Source: Psococerastis gibbosa (lineage: Eukaryota > Arthropoda > Insecta > Psocodea > Psocidae). Taken from it: DNA of 64,000 nucleotides. Under the pieces are notes generated by a model. It did no database searches. It had not been told where the DNA came from and worked only from the letters and a program-made list of their open reading frames with translations. Each line of letters starts with the position of its first letter. Positions within the stretch are counted from its first letter, which is position 1. Below, in pieces: positions 36,347 to 49,373 of the stretch. The position numbers and the translations under genes were made by a program. Location: positions 32,077,419-32,141,418 of the forward strand of contig OZ020486.1 of the NCBI GenBank assembly GCA_963971405.1, given 5' to 3'.

Positions 36347-39300
36347 CTAGCTATTTTGACGAGACTGACTTGAGGGACCGATTTCATAATGGGCACAATT
36401 TGGATTTGGAATGACTGCTTGGGGCGTTGCAGCAGTTGATTTGGTGAGAAGCCTTGGTCCAAGCACAGTAACCAAAATGGCTCCGATGGGGGCCGTGATC
36501 AGAATGGCAAGAACTGCGACAATAAGTACGGTTGTAGCGTATCTGATTTCTTCTTCCGTCCCTTGGGTGCGGGCTATATCCAAAGCCACTGGGCCGATTG
36601 CAGCCTGGAAAGTTGTATAAAATATTACTGTAGGTGTAGAATAGGTACATTTTCAAACCCTATTTCAGTCTCACTTTTGACATTCCTGGCAGTAACAACT
36701 TGTATAATACTTAATTTTGTAATTTAAAAGAAATTAATAATTATTTAATAAATTCGAATTATTTAGCAACCGTGGAAACTAACCAGTTGTGAAGTAGCTT
36801 ACACAGTAGGTAGTCATATACAGCAAATTGCTTTCTTTGCATGAAAAGAACTACAAAATTGAAATTCCCACGCAAAATAGCTAAACTAAGATTGACACCC
36901 TGATGGCATGTACTCACCTGGACAGTTGCTTTAGGAAACCAAGCCCAAGACACGAAGATTTTTTCTTTCCAATTGAAACCTGCACCGAAAGCGATGAAAA
37001 TTGACACGACGATGCGGGCAAATAGTGCTATGAGAAGCGCCAGAATGCCGTAGCCTACGATGGAGCCCTCCAAAACGGAAATATTCACTTCAGAGCCGAT
37101 CAAACCAAATAGAATGGGTTGAAATACGGCCCAAACTACAGCGAATACCTGAGACACTGGATTCTGAAAGGTTAAAATAATTGTGAAGAAACACTCACAT
37201 AACGCTCATAATAATAAGGTAATTTTATTATTATGTATATTATTAATATTAAGGCTGATTAAATAAAAATAGATAGGTAGACATTATGCTTCCCATTAAA
37301 AATAATATAGGCCTAAGTATTGTAATCATGAGCGATAGCAAATAATTACATAAACCTCCTAAGGTTCAATATTCACCAAATTTGAAAATAAACTCATTTT
37401 TTTCGTACATTAAAAGATTTTTAACAAACACCACTTCATAATTTAAAAATAGCCTATACGGTACACTGTAATATTTACATTTTTATCCGTCCATCCTTGA
37501 CGCCGCCAACCGAGACAAGCTACAAATGCCAGGACAATACAGCCAAGGGGACCAGCACCTTGGAAACCCAGCTGTCCACTTCCCAAAATGGCGACGAGCC
37601 CTCCTCCGCCCACCATTAGACTACGGAGAAGTATGAGATTCGTGTCATCTTGATGAGGAACTTTGATGGCCACCGCCCCCCAGGCAATGCCAAATACAAT
37701 GCCGATCACAACTCCTACCGGACCGTTGATGATGGTCGTCGTTAAGTCTCCTGGGATAAAAAGGTGGATTAAAATTATACATACACGTTACAAAAAGGGC
37801 TATTTCTCTATGCCCGTATGTACTAGGTATTTACATCAACATTAAATTTCTTCGGCCAAGTAAGTATTAACACATTTTAGGAAACTCGGAAAATAAATGC
37901 GTATGTTGTAGTAGTAGTAAGCAAAAAATCATTGTTGTTACCAGTGGAGAAAATGATTCCGAGAATGACACCAAATACAGATATGGCCAAGATATCATCG
38001 AAGCTGGCGGCAGCAACCACAAGCGTTGGTATCCCTTTGTCCACGCCGTAGCCTCTCTCCGACAAGCTGAAGAGACAAGGTATCACGACAGCAGGGGACA
38101 CAGCAGCCAAAATTGAGCCCAAGAGAGATCCCCAAATCCAGGGCAGGTCCAGAAGATAGTGGCTGACTAAAGTGATGAACGCTCCTTCAACCAATGATGG
38201 GACACAGGCCAGGCGTAAAACCATAAGACTCAGGGATCTAGAACAGTGAAGAAAGACAATGACTGTTAGAACTGTGAGGACATAATGAACTACCATTACT
38301 GTATTGGAAAGCTCTGCTTAGGAGTTTAGGAGTAAATTGTTCAAATGTAAAGGTTAGGAACCGTACCCCCTCCGTTCAAGCCTTCTAGGGTGGTTCATTA
38401 TGATATTTAAATCTGAAATACTTTAGTATTATACTATTTAAAGTTTTTTTTTTATATTTGTAGACTTGTAGCTTATCTCACTATAAGTTTTCTTGATAAC
38501 CTTCCCCTATACTTAGTGGCTGGATAAGGACCGTTCGTCGGAAAGGGCGTCATCCATTCATCCATTCTCTCTCTCTCAATTCAACAATCCGACAGGGGAG
38601 TGTCACATTCTTCTCACGTTATCTACAGATTAAAAAATTACGGAAATATTGTTTTGATTGTGTTACATGGTGAATTTAGAGATATTGTTTACTTCTACAA
38701 CGTCAAGCTGTTATGCGGTTTTGAATGCCGCTTGAGCTAAAATATACGAAGATTAAGAGAACAAATAAGAATGTGAGGACGACAACACGCAATGGTTCAC
38801 CGACAGTTTGCAGTTGCTGACCCATATTAACTCCAGGCGAATGTCTTTCACGATACATATATCTACATCTTCCCTATCTAGGTAGACATTGCAATATAAA
38901 CCTATTATTAGCCAGCAAATAACTTAGGCCAGTTGCATAACCAGCTTGGATCGCGTGTGTTATACAGCCTGGTGGGAACCAGAAATCTAACAACTCAAAT
39001 CATCTGATAACTGAGGCGCTTTTTCCACCGACGTCAATAGTTCACTATTGACGTGTTTTACGTGGTAGCAGACAATTTTTACAATGTCTTTAATTTCTGC
39101 TACCACGTCAAACGTAGTCAGAATGGCGTAGAGGTAACGACTCGGACTATCATCCAGAAGGTGACTGGTTCGAGTCCCACCCGAATGCCAAAATTTTCTA
39201 GTGGTACAATTATTTATCATCTGACTACCATGCTTCGGAGGGCATGTAAAGCCGGCGGTCCCGGCAGTCTTCCCTGACTGTCGATAGGTTAAACAGGAGG

Positions 39301-42300
39301 CTGTTGATGCAACCTGAAAACTCCTGTACCACGGGTAGTACCACCCCGACACGAATTTACTTTACTTTTACCACGTCAAACACGTCAATGGTGAACTATT
39401 GACGTCGGTGGAATACGCGCCTTACGATACCTGAGCATAGTAGGATCCAGTCCCAGTCCAGCGCGGATAAGAATAACAGACAGAGCTACTTCCCGAAGAG
39501 TCGCGGTCACTTCAACGAACTCCCCGCTCACGTGAATGAACCCGACATTTCGCAGGACGATTCCTGTGAGCAGCATGCCCAACAGAGCGGGCAAATGCAG
39601 AAGAGTGGTCAGCTGTCCGACGAGGTACGCGGAGACAAACAGGGTCAGCAGGCTGAAGAGCTGGCCTCCCGGTATGAAGTTGCCATTGGACACGGAGTAG
39701 ACAATGCCCCATACCGCACCACCTATGAGTAGCAGGGCAAGCCAATGCACCACGCCTGGTCGGTATAGCTTTGTTAGCAGCCACGTTCGAAAGCTATCCC
39801 ATGATGAATGCTTCCTGAAAGACGAAGTTTAAAAATACTCCTTCTGGTTAAAAAGTACAATATGTCATGCGGAAAAAATGGAACCCAGAAATTAGATTTA
39901 AGTAAGTGCAACCTGTTGCTGCGATAACATAGGCTACAACATGAGAAATACACTAATAGTCTCCTTATTAACTTGGTAAAACTTACTGTCACTCATTGTG
40001 AATAAAAAATACATTAGTAGTGTTTTAATTTAAGTCATACAATAAAATTATAAAAACGAACCCGGTTTCGGATCACGCCATCGTAAAGTGCAAGGAAACA
40101 GTCAAAACAAAAAGTATGCAGGATAAAACATAAACTCTTCGTCAAGATATACGCACAGTAGTATAGGATATGGTCAAGACCGTAGCCAAGGGGGGTTTCA
40201 AGGGGGTTTTCTGCGATAGCTTCCATAATCTCAATAGTTTCCAAATTATCAAGTAGTTTCCCTTTGTTGACTAAATGTATAAAATCTTAGAATTATCTAG
40301 CTTTAAAAAAAAAAAATTATCGAAGTCACAGGAGTGGCTGTGGGCGTTTATATCTGTTGGGCCAGAGAAGACTCAGTGTCCGGTTTTCCTACTCAACTTC
40401 TGTGCTCCCACTGCTCCGATATTCATTCTTTAAAACCTCTTCCAGTTTGCCCAGTTGAAAAACTCCCACAATCCTTACAGGCTGATTGATACACCCCTGA
40501 TTTCCCCCCTTTCTCCAATTTTGACACACAATTAATAAGGTGCTTACCCAACGAGTCCACATAATAAAACAAATGTCCCAATTTTTTAGGTCAGAAATAT
40601 AGTCGGTGTATTAATGACACAAAAAACACAACCAAATATTAGGAGGGAAATTAACTCCTTATTGGAAATTACTTTTAATCAAAATATTTCCAATGACAAG
40701 CCTATAGCCTAAATGATGGATTACAGACCTGTTGTGCCCATCAAGACTATCCATATAGGCATTTGTTTGGCATCTCAATTCGTCAACACTATTTACAAAA
40801 CCATGCAACGCGTATAACCAGCAGACGCCAATCAATGACGATTTTGCGCTCTAGTTTACAATGAAATGTCGATGTCCAGCTCCCAGGGTGACCAAAACTA
40901 CATTCACTGATTCATCTTAACTAATTCAAATTCCAATATATTTATTCCAATTTCTCAACAATTCCCAAAGGCTTAGCAACTTCTGTTAGGTATCGCACCT
41001 AAGAAGTCACCCGCAGTTGTTTTTGGCTTGAATTGTGATTGTTTTCTAAAGTCATTCGTATTAAGAGTAAATAGGACACCCTCACTACTAGTTTTTATTT
41101 ATTTATACAAAGTCGAATTTCCCAAGAAATATTCATGATAGAGCTAAAAAAAATATCAAAGGCATTATAAGCAATACCTACTTCTTTAAATTTTGAAACA
41201 TGATATTGGTATAGGGCTGTCACTAACACCGATTGGCCACAGTTTTAATTCCTTATGACCGAAATTAGAGGATATGAAAAAAACTGGGCTTGGCGGGATT
41301 CGAACCCACGATCTAGCCCTAACCGGGGCGTCGTCTTAACCGCTCGACCACAAGCTGGGCTTCCCATCCCGCCAAGCCCAGTTTTTTCCATATCCTCTAA
41401 TTTCGGTTATAACGAGGAGGTTACCTCTTCAACCAAAGTTAATTTAATGACAGTGTTATATATACAATATAATACTACAATGTATTTCAATTCCTTCCAT
41501 ATCCAGACGCCTTACCAGACCACATATCATGTATCCAAATGTAGAGAAATATTTCTTCTAAATGATTTCATATTTTTTTAGTTCTGCAATGAATATTTCT
41601 TGTAAAATTCGATTGATATAGGCCTAGTATCTTTCTATTCATTGTCCATTTTAAATCTTAAAGAATAATTTCCGTGATTACTACTACTTCCATAAACAAG
41701 CTTTTGGCAATTTATAGTACCGACAGTTCATAGGAGTCGAATTATCCCGCCGGGGGCGAAGCTACGATACTGCGCGCCTAGTACTCGATTCACCCGGGTG
41801 GTACGCAAGCATTCTGACAATATATGTTCTTTCGGCTAAATAGGCCAACTAATTTCCATTTTTGTTAAAACATTTCAGTACGGATTCCGTCCATTAATAG
41901 TGAACACAAGGTCAGCATTTTTATTTGACTAATTTGTCGATGACACAATATTGTCTATGGGTGAGTAAAGCAGTGACTGGCTTGTAGAAAGCTGCAAGGT
42001 CAAACCAAATTAATCGATGTCGCGTTATCTCTTCCTTGAATCGGTATTTATATTTTTTTAAATCTGTATAAATTTGTTCAGAGTTAGGCCCAATCCCTGC
42101 TGTCGCAGAGGTTTATTTCATTTAGGCGTTAATGTAATGCATTCAAATACCTACTGTTCTACGACAAAAACCCTTAAAGCTGGTCCATACAAAAAAAAAA
42201 AAAAAAAAAAAAAAATGAAAAAAACAAGCCTTACTCAACGAAATCCGAATCATCCTGAAACGTGCCGTAGGAAAAGTCACTGCTCAGATCCTCCTGACTC

Positions 42301-43650
42301 GTCATTACACAAAAACCAGTCATTCCAGTCAGGTTTACAAAACAAGTTTTCAACACGGTAGGTAACACACCAAATACGGATACCTGGATTCCGTCACATG
42401 GTCCGAAACGGCCGGAGTGTGGGCTACTTCAGGTTTTGGATCAGATTTAGCCACCGGAGGATCGTTTAAACAGTAGCCGGCAGCAGAATTTGCTCTATCT
42501 AAAACAGGCAGAGACAAGTACAAATAGATAAGGTAACCACACGCAGTTTGTTTACACCTACTGATAACACACTTAATTTCCATTGGTTTTAGTATCGTTT
42601 AGGATAGTCTGCCCCATTTGCCTTTAGTTTTTGAAGAGAAAACGTTTCTAAGTTCTTTTTGCGTTTTTTTCTGCGGAGTGAACAGAAGTGAACTGACAGA
42701 ATTATGAGCTTCGGCGTCAGACCGGGTGTTGGAATAAAATAATGGCGCACTGCCTCTTCAGTTAGGGATTGTAAAAAAACAGAGCGAAGTGGTAACTTTT
42801 TTCTTATTTCTAAAAAAGGGTTAGTCGCATACAAATAATTTAAATAGTTTAACCGATTTTCAGTCGCTTCTTGTTGAGTTACGACACGTCTCCGATCGCA
42901 TGGCTTGTAGAGACTCGCAGAAGTACAAGCACGCTACCACCTAGCCATCGAACTCGTTATGAAACAGTGAGTCGATGGAGAAAGTATTCATGCCCATGAC
43001 TGTATTAGAGACAGGACAAATTTTATAAATTCACAAATCCTTTGGTCAATCCGAAATTAGAGAAAAATCTGGACTTGGTGGGACTAGAGTCCCTTTGAGT
43101 CCCGACAAGCCCAGATTTTTCATGATTCTCTAATTTCGGATATAACGAGGAGGTTGTCCCTTCACCCTACTGTTAGTCAATTTCATGACTGTAGGCCTAC
43201 CATTTAATAAAAATAAAATTATTCCTTCAGCTTTACCTGACTTTGAAGCTAAAAATAGTTTCATACGAAATTTTAGAACTTTTTTTCAAAAGAAAGCCTG
43301 CAAATAATTGCCTCTGGTAGGCAGTTGAATCGCTATGACGATACCCAGTCAGAGGTGAACAGTAATAACGTAATGCATATAATAACGTAAGAACGTTTAT
43401 GCCATGGTAATAAGGCTACATGCCTAATGTAAATCCGTCAAGGAGCTAGTTTGAAAGATATAGAAGATAATATGAAATAGAAAGATGACGCTTATGAGTC
43501 TACGGATGGTTGTTATTTTAAGTCTGGACAAGTCAATAATTAAATACGAGAAATAGCATTGATTGTGGTTTTGTTACCTTTGGGCGCAGGTTTTGCCAAT
43601 TTAATTTTCGCCACTTTCGTCACCACCATCGAGCCAGCATGCCGGGGCAT
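36347..43650 (-). CDS. Na+/H+ antiporter of the NHA (SLC9B / CPA2) family
   Basis: NHA proteins are membrane cation/proton exchangers, used in insects for ion transport in gut and Malpighian tubule epithelia. Exons in transcript order: 43578-43650, 42384-42498, 39431-39814, 37942-38237, 37479-37750, 36918-37163, 36347-36604. All junctions are GT-AG and in phase, giving 547 residues (human NHA2 has 537). The two N-terminal exons encode a hydrophilic tail starting MPRHAGSMVVTKVAK. Membrane segments start at LLLIGGAVWGIVYS. The catalytic pair lies in SFDDILAI (D271, D272), equivalent to D278/D279 of human NHA2. Other hallmarks are VRAGLGLD-like IRAGLGLD, SPAVVIP, LFGLIGSEV, FPKATVQAAIGPVALD and ILITAPIG. 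Nested MITE and SINE insertions lie in intron 3, and fold-back elements in introns 1 and 2. NHA1 versus NHA2 identity is not decided. Confidence 0.95.
39015..39421. mobile_element. GGCG-ended MITE copy c, split by a SINE, abutting an NHA splice donor
   Basis: Arms begin GGCGCTTTTTCCACCGACGT and end with its inverted copy at 39421. The arms contain ACGTGGTAGCAGACAA and its inverse. Without the inserted SINE (39114-39368) and its duplication, the element is about 140 bp, the same size as copies a and b. The right end is 9 nt inside the intron from the NHA donor at 39431/39430. Confidence 0.85.
39114..39368 (+). mobile_element. tRNA-derived SINE, family 1, copy S3, with 13-bp duplication
   Basis: It contains an A-box TGGCGTAGAGG and a B-box GGTTCGAGTCC. 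The family body CATGCTTCGGAGGGCATGTA follows, and it ends in a TTTAC-type tail. A perfect 13-bp target duplication TACCACGTCAAAC flanks it (39101-39113 and 39369-39381). It inserted into the GGCG-ended MITE and so postdates it. Confidence 0.9.
41262..41490. repeat. tRNA-like fold-back element, copy F4
   Basis: It has the same outer ends as F3 (CCGAAATTAGAGGATATG and GAGGAGGTTACCTCTTCAAC) and the left tRNA-like arm with CGGGATTCGAACCCACGATC. The right tRNA-like arm is mostly deleted, leaving TCCCGCCAAGCCCAG. It lies in the NHA intron between exons 42384-42498 and 39431-39814. Confidence 0.8.
42815..42965 (-). mobile_element. tRNA-related SINE-like repeat, family 2, second copy
   Basis: On the minus strand it shows CGATGGCTAGGTGGTAGCGT and then a stretch reading roughly gcgagtctctacaagccatg and ggagacgtgtcg, matching the copy at 13170-13365. 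It lies in NHA intron 1. Confidence 0.6.
43049..43175. repeat. tRNA-like fold-back element, copy F5 (reduced)
   Basis: Outer ends TCCGAAATTAGAGAAAAATC and its inverse with AACGAGGAGGTTGTCCC match the family. The inner arms CTGGACTTGGTGGGACTAGA and GTCCCGACAAGCCCAG are short, so the tRNA-like part is mostly lost. It lies in NHA intron 1. Confidence 0.7.
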
Positions 43651-45245
43651 TTTATTATATCTAATTGCATCAGGGCAAACAAAGAAATTAGGAAGCAAAT
43701 AAAAAATACTTAATACTTAGCTTACGCATCACCTAATACGTAAGAATTGACGTAAAGCAAACGTGGATATATTATTTTAATGGCGAGTATTTTATTACAA
43801 CGTGCACTTTAGAGCTGATCATTAGACAGATAGGCTACAACGTTCTTCTCTTTTCTTCAATTTTCAAAAAGTTTATATTATTTAGGGTAATTTTGGCAGT
43901 TCCCATCATGCTTTGGACCATGATTTCCCATGCCGCACAGAAATAAAATAGAGTTCTTGCGCAGATAAAACAAAGATGGCGGGCAGTCGGAAAGGGAAGG
44001 GGTACCTCTGATTCTCGGACATCACTCCCTTATTTTAACGTGGAGTGTATGGGCTTTCCACTGAAATTTATTTTATTTTAAGAAATTGTAGCTTTTAACC
44101 GGCAAATTAGTGTTATTTATATGTTCCTTCAATACTTGCGCGGGTACTGACAAAAAATTACGGCAAAGTAGCCTTTTTTGACGCCTTCAAAACCGGTTTC
44201 CAAACGGTGTTAGTGCCGGCTACTTATTAGCCTATTTTTGAAAAGTTAGAGGAGCATTTCTTCAATTTTATGGCATCACATTTGTGATCGATATTTCAAT
44301 AGAAATTCGACTTTGTCCAAAATACGGGCAGTGGGGGTGTCCGATTTTCTCTATCTGCAGTCTGATCGAGGCGTTTATAATACCGGGGTTAAATAAATAC
44401 CCTAGGATTATAACTGTAAACAAACAAATTTTGAATAGCACTTTCCATTATAAAATTATCTTGTTTACCGGTGGATTTAATAAATACCGGTATTATAAAC
44501 GCCCCGATCAGGCTGCAGAGGAATATAAAAGTCCTACTAATAATATGGAAATTATTGTAAGAAAATTTGAGGGTAAACTACGAATAGTTTTAAAACCAGT
44601 TTTAACCACACCAACTACACACTACATACACGCTACTTAAGACTTTGTAATTAACACAATAGGAACAGGAATGGCACAGTGTGATCCTGGCAAACAATGC
44701 AAAGCAAACCAATGTTATCAGCGGCGGCGAGACACCTAGCATCGATATGCTAATGTGTCAACAGTGCTTTTGTGCGATCATGATTCCAATAAATAAACAC
44801 GATTCTTGATAGGATATTTCTAAAAGAACATCAAAATTTTGAAACGTACGACCCGACAATCAGAATCAGAATCAGAATCAGTATAATCCTATCCTATATA
44901 ATAGGGCCTATTATAACATTTGGAACACTATGTTTATTGGAAAACCTACATAAGAGGAACACTGAGTTTATTAGATTTTTTAAGTGTTCCAAACGTCATC
45001 CTATCGCGGTCGGGTAGTAGTGCCAGTCTCAATTAAACTTCTTTGCGACAAGTATTGTAATATAACATTATCCATTTATTCGGATATAATGTTCCAAGCT
45101 GGCCTGGGAAGTGCTGACTTCTTTCGTATGGGGAAAAAATTATACAGTTCCAAGTTCCTAAGAAATAATACTGTCTACCAATGGAATGAGGTAAAAACAT
45201 AAAACACAATTTAATAGGTAGATGGAAGATGTGATTCGTAGCGTG
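43651..45245. other. Region between NHA start and SPO11 3' end
   Basis: The part next to NHA carries GTTCCCATCATGC (about 43899) and a nearby TTTCCCATGCC, resembling the ZNF143/Staf-type TTCCCAnnATGC motif, and a YY1-like CAAAGATGGCGGGC at 43971-43984. At 44361-44520 lies a palindromic fragment starting GATCGAGGCGTTTATAATAC, shared almost identically with the Penelope-like element at 54788-54950. ATCAGA/CAGAAT triplication occurs near 44862-44880. I see no gene. Confidence 0.5.
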
Positions 45246-48200
45246 TCAAACATACTCTTTGGAAACTATTTTACTATGCAGATATGACTCAGTTCGGTAT
45301 GAGATTTTTAAAAATCCTTCCATTTCCGCTTTTACGCCTCCATCAAGTAAAGCCTGGATCTGGAAACGGGGAAAAAGAATAGCAGTCTTAAGATTGAGAG
45401 TCAAAGAAGAAAAATGCTGTAAGCGTTGAAAAATTCCATTATGTTACAGTTGGGTTGGATTGAAAAACTATTAAGGTATAAAATGAATGTGTTAAAGAAA
45501 TATAGATGTACAAGAACTAGATACTCGTAAGATGTACAGAGTTGAGATGAAAAGCCTCCCAACAGACCGTATAATAGAAAAATATCACATTTTAAAGTTA
45601 TGCTGCCAAAGTTATTAATTAATGGCAAATTGTATTGGCAATACTTCCATCTCGAACATTCTAAGGGCAAAAAACTAGTTTGGAACAGATGTTAGCTATC
45701 ACATAGCAGTGTGGGATTGAATTTTGGCAGGCTCCAGCTTCAAAAATGTGTCATGAAAATAGCCCGAACTATGTTAGCGTTCATTGTCTTTTTACATAAA
45801 ATAATAAACCTATAACCACGCGACAGTTCTAGGCTACTCGTGTCTCAAGAATGGCAATAGCGGTTCCACTATTTACATTCTTAAAATGACAGAAATGACC
45901 TTACCTGTGCGCGTACCACCTCATTAGAAGACAGAACAGGGCGTGTAAGCATACTCTTGAGCTTCGCCCTGTCGGAGGTGGTCAAAGGAACAGATTCAAT
46001 ATCCAAGAGGGATATGTCGGTAGGATGAACCCCTAGCCACCGTACGGCATCGCAAGCGAGTTCCGGCGAATGCGACGACATCGCCTGCAACATAATGTTA
46101 AAATGATGAAGCAGCAGAATCCGGGCTAATGGGCTATGGTCGATCTGAAAGTGTACTTTCAAACGTTCGACCTCTTCAGTACTACGTAGACTTCTAAGAT
46201 TGTAAAGAAGCAAGTTAGTAGTAGTTTGACTCGTGCTCATACTTGGTTAAGTCAAGCTAACTGTTACAATGTCAATGGTAAGCATGTCTGCTTGCCCATT
46301 GGCACTTGTAGTGGGTGTGGGTTGATATCTAGGAGTGAACCAGTTTGCCAATGGTTCGAAATTTAATCGGAAACAATACCAATATATAATAATCTATTGG
46401 TATTAATGGTGTAATATTATTTAACAAGGCTTACATTGCCTGTAGTATTAGTAATCATTAGAGGCAGGGGCCTCACAGTCATCAAACTATTAAGGCGGGA
46501 AGTGGCAATGGGTTCACTTTTGTCAAATACTATCCGAGTGACATGACAATCTACTTTTTGGGTCTGAATGTGGTCGATGCGCCCGGTGTAGCTTTAAGTG
46601 GATATGTAGTATGTAGTAGTGATAGCCTTGAACGTGTCATATTATGTGCCCGATGAACTACAAGGTTTATGTTCAATCGGGGTTTCGAAAAACAGCTAAG
46701 GCTTTATTTCTCCAGCTTACAGAGCAAATATTCTAAAAAGCATGTCGTTTACTTAAATCCTTAAGTTATTAGTTTTATTTAAAAAAAATTAAGTTAAATA
46801 GTAATAAATTAATTCATCTTAATTTTTCATGAGTGATGAACATGTGTTCAGACAAACCTTTCGGTTTTGAAAAAAGAAAACATTTCAATTCTAACGTAAC
46901 GAGATTCTTAATTTTCTTAGACTTAACATCATGCTCATACAGTAGTGTAATGCGGCCTTACATACGCTCTCCGCCACTGCTACAGTACCAGGCGCGGATC
47001 TAGAATGAGACCAAGGAGGGGGCTAAGATTAATAATATGCAATTTTTTTGAAAAATAGGGCTGAAATATTGGGGTTTTACGATTTTTTAGAGCAACAAGG
47101 GTTCTATATTATAGGCAATTAATACAATCGAGCACAAGGGGGGCCCGGGGGTCCCCCCCGGGAGTAAATTTGTGAAAAATAGGACTGAAATAGTGGGGTT
47201 TTATGCATTTTGAGGAACCTAATGGGGGGGCTATAGCTCCCATTGCCCCCCCCCCCCCCCCCGTAGATCCGCGCCTGTACAGTACTAATACAAAATGTAC
47301 GCACCTTAGAGCCAAAACGATATGTGCACATGATGTCGATACCATGGGGATCAGCATCGACTAAGGCGAGGATGGGAACTCGCAAGTGCTTTGCAAGAAG
47401 GCAAACCAGCATTCGGGTATTTACATCTGGATATCCTTTACCCTGAAACATATGCATCGATTATTAATGGTGAGAACCCGTTAACCAGGAGTTAGTTGCT
47501 ACTTCATACAGCCAGAAATAAATTAATGCCAGAATGTTATGGTCTACTATTGGCGCGAATTCTTACGGTAACAAATAAACAGGGTCCTAGTCGCTGGAGA
47601 ACGCTTTCTTGGATCAGTCGTTGGAATGCAGCATCCTTTTCAACGAGCAGGATCCACTTCGCTGGTGAAAAAATTTCGGCAATGTCCATTGTGTTTTGCG
47701 GGATCAGAGTTCCTAAACACAGAATTAAGCATTCAAATTAGTATTCAAGTGCAAGCCTCTACACCAGCCACGACATAACTAGGTTTATATTACACTTGCG
47801 TTTTTGACTGCGCTCCCAGGAACCATCCAAGCACTGCAGTCATATTTTATTTCTACTAGTAAATATAGTTGTTCGACCTTGATGTAGCTACTGGCGATTT
47901 AAAAGAAACCTCGCATAGAGTTGAAGACTACAAGTAATGCATTATGGTAATCAGTAAAAAGTTTTGGTAAGAGAATAAGCTAGCATACCACCAGTAGCTT
48001 TTCCAATGATTCTTTGTCCATTTTTCATGATAAATGTTACTTGTCCAGCTATTAGACCTTTAGCAGTGCTGTGTATTCTGGTTTGCCATATATTAACGCT
48101 TAAAATTCTGCACAATGCATGTACAGCTCGGTTGACTTCATTCTGACTCTCAAATCTAGTTACATTTTCATAATACAATTCTCTGAAATTGAAAAAAGAA

Positions 48201-49373
48201 GAAGTAATTTCTACCTTATACACTAATGTAACTAAAAAAAATCCAAAGGAAATCCAACAAAATAAGTTATGAAAAATATTTTAAATGCGCGACGCTGCAG
48301 TTGTTTAAAATGTTATCCATTTCACATCGAATTTTTTCTGCCACTATTACTTAGATCTACAATAAATTGCCAGAGATAGTGATTGTCAAGTGGTGTATTA
48401 AGTTAGAAATATGCTAGGCAAATACAAATAAAAAAATTAGAGTCCATGACGAGCCAGAGCCGGATCGACCGTGTCAAACAAAAATAGCCACCAGAGTTTT
48501 GTACGAAAAAAGGAGGAGGCACTTAAATAGTCCAGCTCCTGGGGTCGTACTCGTCCAAATTATATAGTAAGGCGTCAATAAGTCTGCTCTTAATGTATGT
48601 TCTGAAACAAGCTGGATCCAACTGACTTACTAAAAATGGTTATTGTAAAGCCGGTGTGCAAGTATCGGATAAGAATCCCTCGACTTATTCAGCGTCATGT
48701 GCTGATGTCAGCAAACGCCATGGTTATGTGAGGATGTCTGAAATTGTCCACTTACGTGAAGGTTTATTCACCTATTAGGGGTTTTGACGAACCTTCGGGC
48801 CTCAGGGTAGGTTTTAACCCCTGATCACCAGAATAGGTATACATGGTTCTAACAAACAACAAGCTGAGTTTGCGGAGTGTAACTAAGATAGAAGGTATTC
48901 TTTTTTACTGTAATGACCCTTCTGTGTCCGAAATAATTCAGGAAAAAACCTCCCTAGAAATTAGAAACTTGAAATGTGTACTAAGTGCATTTTTATATTT
49001 TCCAAAACCTGAATAGCCTGAGGTTGTTAATAGCCTACCTCTTGGTCAAACATTTGTTAGTGGCACGCAATTCATACATTTTTGACATAACGTATAAAAC
49101 ATTTGCGAATTTTCTTCTCTGGGTTTTTAGTGGCAGAGTCATATCCCTCTTTACGCCAGGTTCATTATTCAGTTGATATTTTAATTTTGGCTCCTGATCA
49201 TTAGCCAAAGAAGTAAAAAATTGGAAAACAACAGAGTCAATTTTTTCCATTATTTGATCACTCTTTCCGTCCTCAAACCTTACTGTAAAGATTTCCTTGC
49301 ATAAAGAATAGATTTCAGTTTCTATTTCATACAATTTCCCAAAAAATATACCACAATTATCCATTGACACCAT
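45246..49373 (-). CDS. SPO11: Meiotic recombination protein SPO11
   Basis: SPO11 makes the programmed DNA double-strand breaks that start meiotic recombination, by a topoisomerase VI-A-like transesterification. Exons in transcript order: 49039-49373, 47989-48182, 47567-47712, 47305-47442, 45905-46084, 45246-45359. All are GT-AG and in phase, giving 368 residues from the first Met (a second Met lies three codons on; human SPO11 has 396). The catalytic tyrosine is in KRELYYENV (Y116, the second Tyr). TSKGLIAG-like TAKGLIAGQ follows. The Toprim Mg2+-binding residues are E201 in LVEKDA and D254/D256 in LVDADPHG. GKGYPDVNTR and AVRWLGVHP are further signatures. The last exon (VKAEMEGFLKISYRTESYL...) is diverged but aligns with the usual KAEIQAL...YL tail. 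ATTAAA (minus strand, 45210-45215) follows the stop by about 30 nt. Confidence 0.95.
46989..47277. mobile_element. hAT MITE with perfect 8-bp duplication, in SPO11
   Basis: Perfect 14-bp terminal inverted repeats CAGGCGCGGATCTA and a perfect 8-bp target duplication TACAGTAC (46981-46988, 47278-47285) identify a hAT-type insertion. The interior has GGGGGGCCCGGGGGTCCCCC-like palindromic wording and an 18-base C-run. The same interior (GAAAAATAGG.CTGAAATA.TGGGG) recurs in the DHX16 palindrome and at 54255. It lies in the SPO11 intron and ends about 28 bp from exon 47305-47442. Confidence 0.93.
48429..48482. repeat. 48-bp repeat shared between SPO11 and VhaAC39 introns
   Basis: AATTAGAGTCCaTGACgAGC followed by CAGAGCCGGATCGACCGTGT also occurs at about 33339-33385 with two differences. 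Flanks differ. The parent element is unknown. Confidence 0.6.

Noticed and set aside
36384-36656. 90-codon frame overlapping the last NHA exon
   Set aside because: It is another frame of the same strand as the real exon, without its own support.
44284-44640. 118-codon frame between NHA and SPO11
   Set aside because: Most of it translates the fold-back part of the Penelope-like tail also present at 54788-54950.
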